From an uncultured Lachnospiraceae bacterium (GTDB taxonomy: Bacteria; Bacillota; Clostridia; Lachnospirales; Lachnospiraceae), in NCBI GenBank assembly GCA_902803355.1, contig CADCPP010000131.1, forward strand, positions 1-6,318: 6,318 bases of DNA. Direction: 5' to 3'. The notes under the pieces were generated by a model. The model was given only the letters and a program-made list of their open reading frames with translations. It was not told the DNA's origin and made no database searches. The position numbers and the translations under genes were made by a program. Below are positions 5,792 to 6,318 of the stretch, piece by piece. Positions within the stretch are counted from its first letter, which is position 1. Each line of letters starts with the position of its first letter.

Positions 5792-5811
5792 TGGTTAGTG
5801 TCTGCTAACCA
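5792..5811. promoter_or_regulatory. Inverted repeat between feoA and feoB
   Basis: A perfect 7-bp-arm inverted repeat, TGGTTAG-N6-CTAACCA, fills much of the short gap between the second feoA stop and feoB. As DNA it could be an operator: the GGTTAG/CTAACC half-sites are those of DtxR/IdeR-type iron boxes, but those boxes space the half-sites by about 1 bp rather than 6, so the assignment is uncertain. As RNA it would be a 7-bp stem with a 6-nt loop just upstream of the feoB ribosome binding site. The symmetry is seen; the role is inferred. Confidence 0.5.
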
Positions 5812-5831
5812 ATATCGTAAAAATAAATGCC

Positions 5832-6053
5832 TTACTCTACCTCGATCATTTCGGCATCGGCCTTGCGCAGGCTGAGCTCATAGCCTCTTACGGTCAGTTC
5901 CAGTGGATCACCGAGCGGCGCCACCTTGCGCACATAGATCTCGATGCCCTTCGTAATGCCCATGTCCATGATGCGGCGTTTGACCGCACCTTCGCCGTGA
6001 AGCTTCTTGACCTTGGCTGTATCACCGATCGCCACGTCCCGTAAAGTCTTCAT
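5832..6053 (-). CDS. feoA: Ferrous iron transport protein A (second copy)
   Basis: A 73-aa SH3-like FeoA protein, the small cytoplasmic partner of FeoB needed for normal Fe2+ uptake. The sequence has the classic FeoA course: MKTLRDVAIGDTAKVKKL, a GEGAVKRRIMDMGI segment, KVAPLGDPLELTVRG and the C-terminal YELSLRKADAEMIEVE. The frame is open upstream to 6113, overlapping the preceding feoA, but the basic lead-in is not FeoA-like. The ATG at 6053 is chosen because AAGGAG (complement of 6064-6069) lies 10 nt upstream and the length then fits the family. It is 19 bp after the first feoA and 60 bp before feoB, so the three genes are surely co-transcribed. This copy is closer to canonical FeoA than the first one. 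Confidence 0.95.
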   Translation of the reverse strand: MKTLRDVAIGDTAKVKKLHGEGAVKRRIMDMGITKGIEIYVRKVAPLGDPLELTVRGYELSLRKADAEMIEVE

Positions 6054-6072
6054 CCTTCGTTTTCTCCTTCCC

Positions 6073-6285
6073 TTATACCATGATTCTCCGTGCCATCTCT
6101 TCTCCGATGGCAATGCGCGATTCCTTGACCTTCACGATCAGGTTTCCCGCTGCCCGGTGCAGGATCATGATCTCACTGCCCGGAACAAAGCCCAGGTTCT
6201 CCAGGTGTTTTTTGGTCTCCGGAGTACCGCTGACCTTTTTCACGATCAGTTCCTGACCATCGTCTGCAAATCCAAGCGGAAGCAC
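6073..6285 (-). CDS. feoA: Ferrous iron transport protein A (first, more divergent copy)
   Basis: A 70-aa FeoA-domain (SH3-like) protein, first visible gene of the feo operon. Recognised by GQELIVKKVSG, HLENLGFVPGSEIMIL and the terminal NLIVKVKESRIAIGEEMARRIMV, a type often paired with a second FeoA in Clostridia. It probably acts with FeoB at the membrane, but whether the two FeoA proteins do different jobs is unknown. The frame can start at an ATG at 6303, but codons 2 to 4 of that version are the shine-dalgarno itself: AAGGAGG (complement of 6294-6300) sits 8 nt before an in-frame GTG at 6285. Starting there gives the usual FeoA N-terminus (MLPLGFADDG), so GTG 6285 is preferred; ATG 6303 would have only a weak site. 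The promoter and any iron-responsive operator of the operon lie beyond the right edge. Confidence 0.9.
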   Translation of the reverse strand: MLPLGFADDGQELIVKKVSGTPETKKHLENLGFVPGSEIMILHRAAGNLIVKVKESRIAIGEEMARRIMV

Positions 6286-6293
6286 TGCTCCGT

Positions 6294-6300
6294 CCTCCTT
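6294..6300 (-). promoter_or_regulatory. Shine-dalgarno that sets a GTG start for the first feoA
   Basis: Perfect AAGGAGG on the minus strand, 8 nt before the GTG at 6285. Its position inside the longer reading frame argues that the ATG at 6303 is not the main start. Confidence 0.75.
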
Positions 6301-6318
6301 CATCGTCCGGCCTCATCC

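Noticed and set aside
5792..5811. Firm assignment of the feoA-feoB palindrome as a DtxR/IdeR or Fur box
   Set aside because: Half-sites resemble DtxR/IdeR boxes, but the 6-bp spacing does not fit and the sequence does not resemble a Fur box, so only a generic inverted repeat is annotated.

Overview
This window is an ordinary bacterial chromosomal region, probably from a fairly GC-rich anaerobic member of the Clostridia (Lachnospiraceae-like). Three things point there: the ribosomal protein L32 N-terminus begins MSICPKNKSSKARRD, the shine-dalgarno sequences are strong AAGGAGG types, and the iron operon has two FeoA proteins, FeoB and a small FeoB-associated Cys-rich membrane protein. The taxonomic placement is inferred from protein character, not from a database search. 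I see no mobile element, CRISPR array, tRNA, rRNA or defence gene.

Layout. On the left edge the first 31 codons of rpmF (L32) run leftwards out of the window. The roughly 250-bp intergenic region beside it holds two divergent, near-consensus sigma-70/sigma-A promoters. One drives rpmF leftwards and has phased A-tracts upstream and a predicted hairpin at the extreme 5' end of its transcript. The other drives the next gene rightwards with a leader of about 25 nt. Rightward genes follow: an M32 carboxypeptidase (348-1853), a GC-rich hairpin, a D-lyxose isomerase (1937-2620) and a peptide methionine sulfoxide reductase A (2703-3188), ending in a stem-loop terminator.

The right half is a leftward ferrous-iron uptake operon read from the right edge: feoA (first copy), feoA (second copy), feoB and a small Cys-rich membrane protein. 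It converges tail-to-tail on msrA. A perfect 7-bp-arm inverted repeat sits between the second feoA and feoB. The operon promoter lies beyond the right edge.

How the genes work together. The feo genes form one functional unit: FeoB is the G-protein-coupled Fe2+ permease, the FeoA proteins are its small SH3-like cytoplasmic partners, and the Cys-rich protein is a family regularly found beside feoB. The peptidase, lyxose isomerase and MsrA have no obvious shared pathway and look like separate housekeeping or stress functions on one strand. Several gene starts were placed by shine-dalgarno position rather than by the longest open frame (M32 peptidase, msrA, Cys-rich protein, feoB, both feoA). I found no convincing sign of a novel system; the points most worth a second look are regulatory (the feoA-feoB palindrome and the rpmF leader hairpin).
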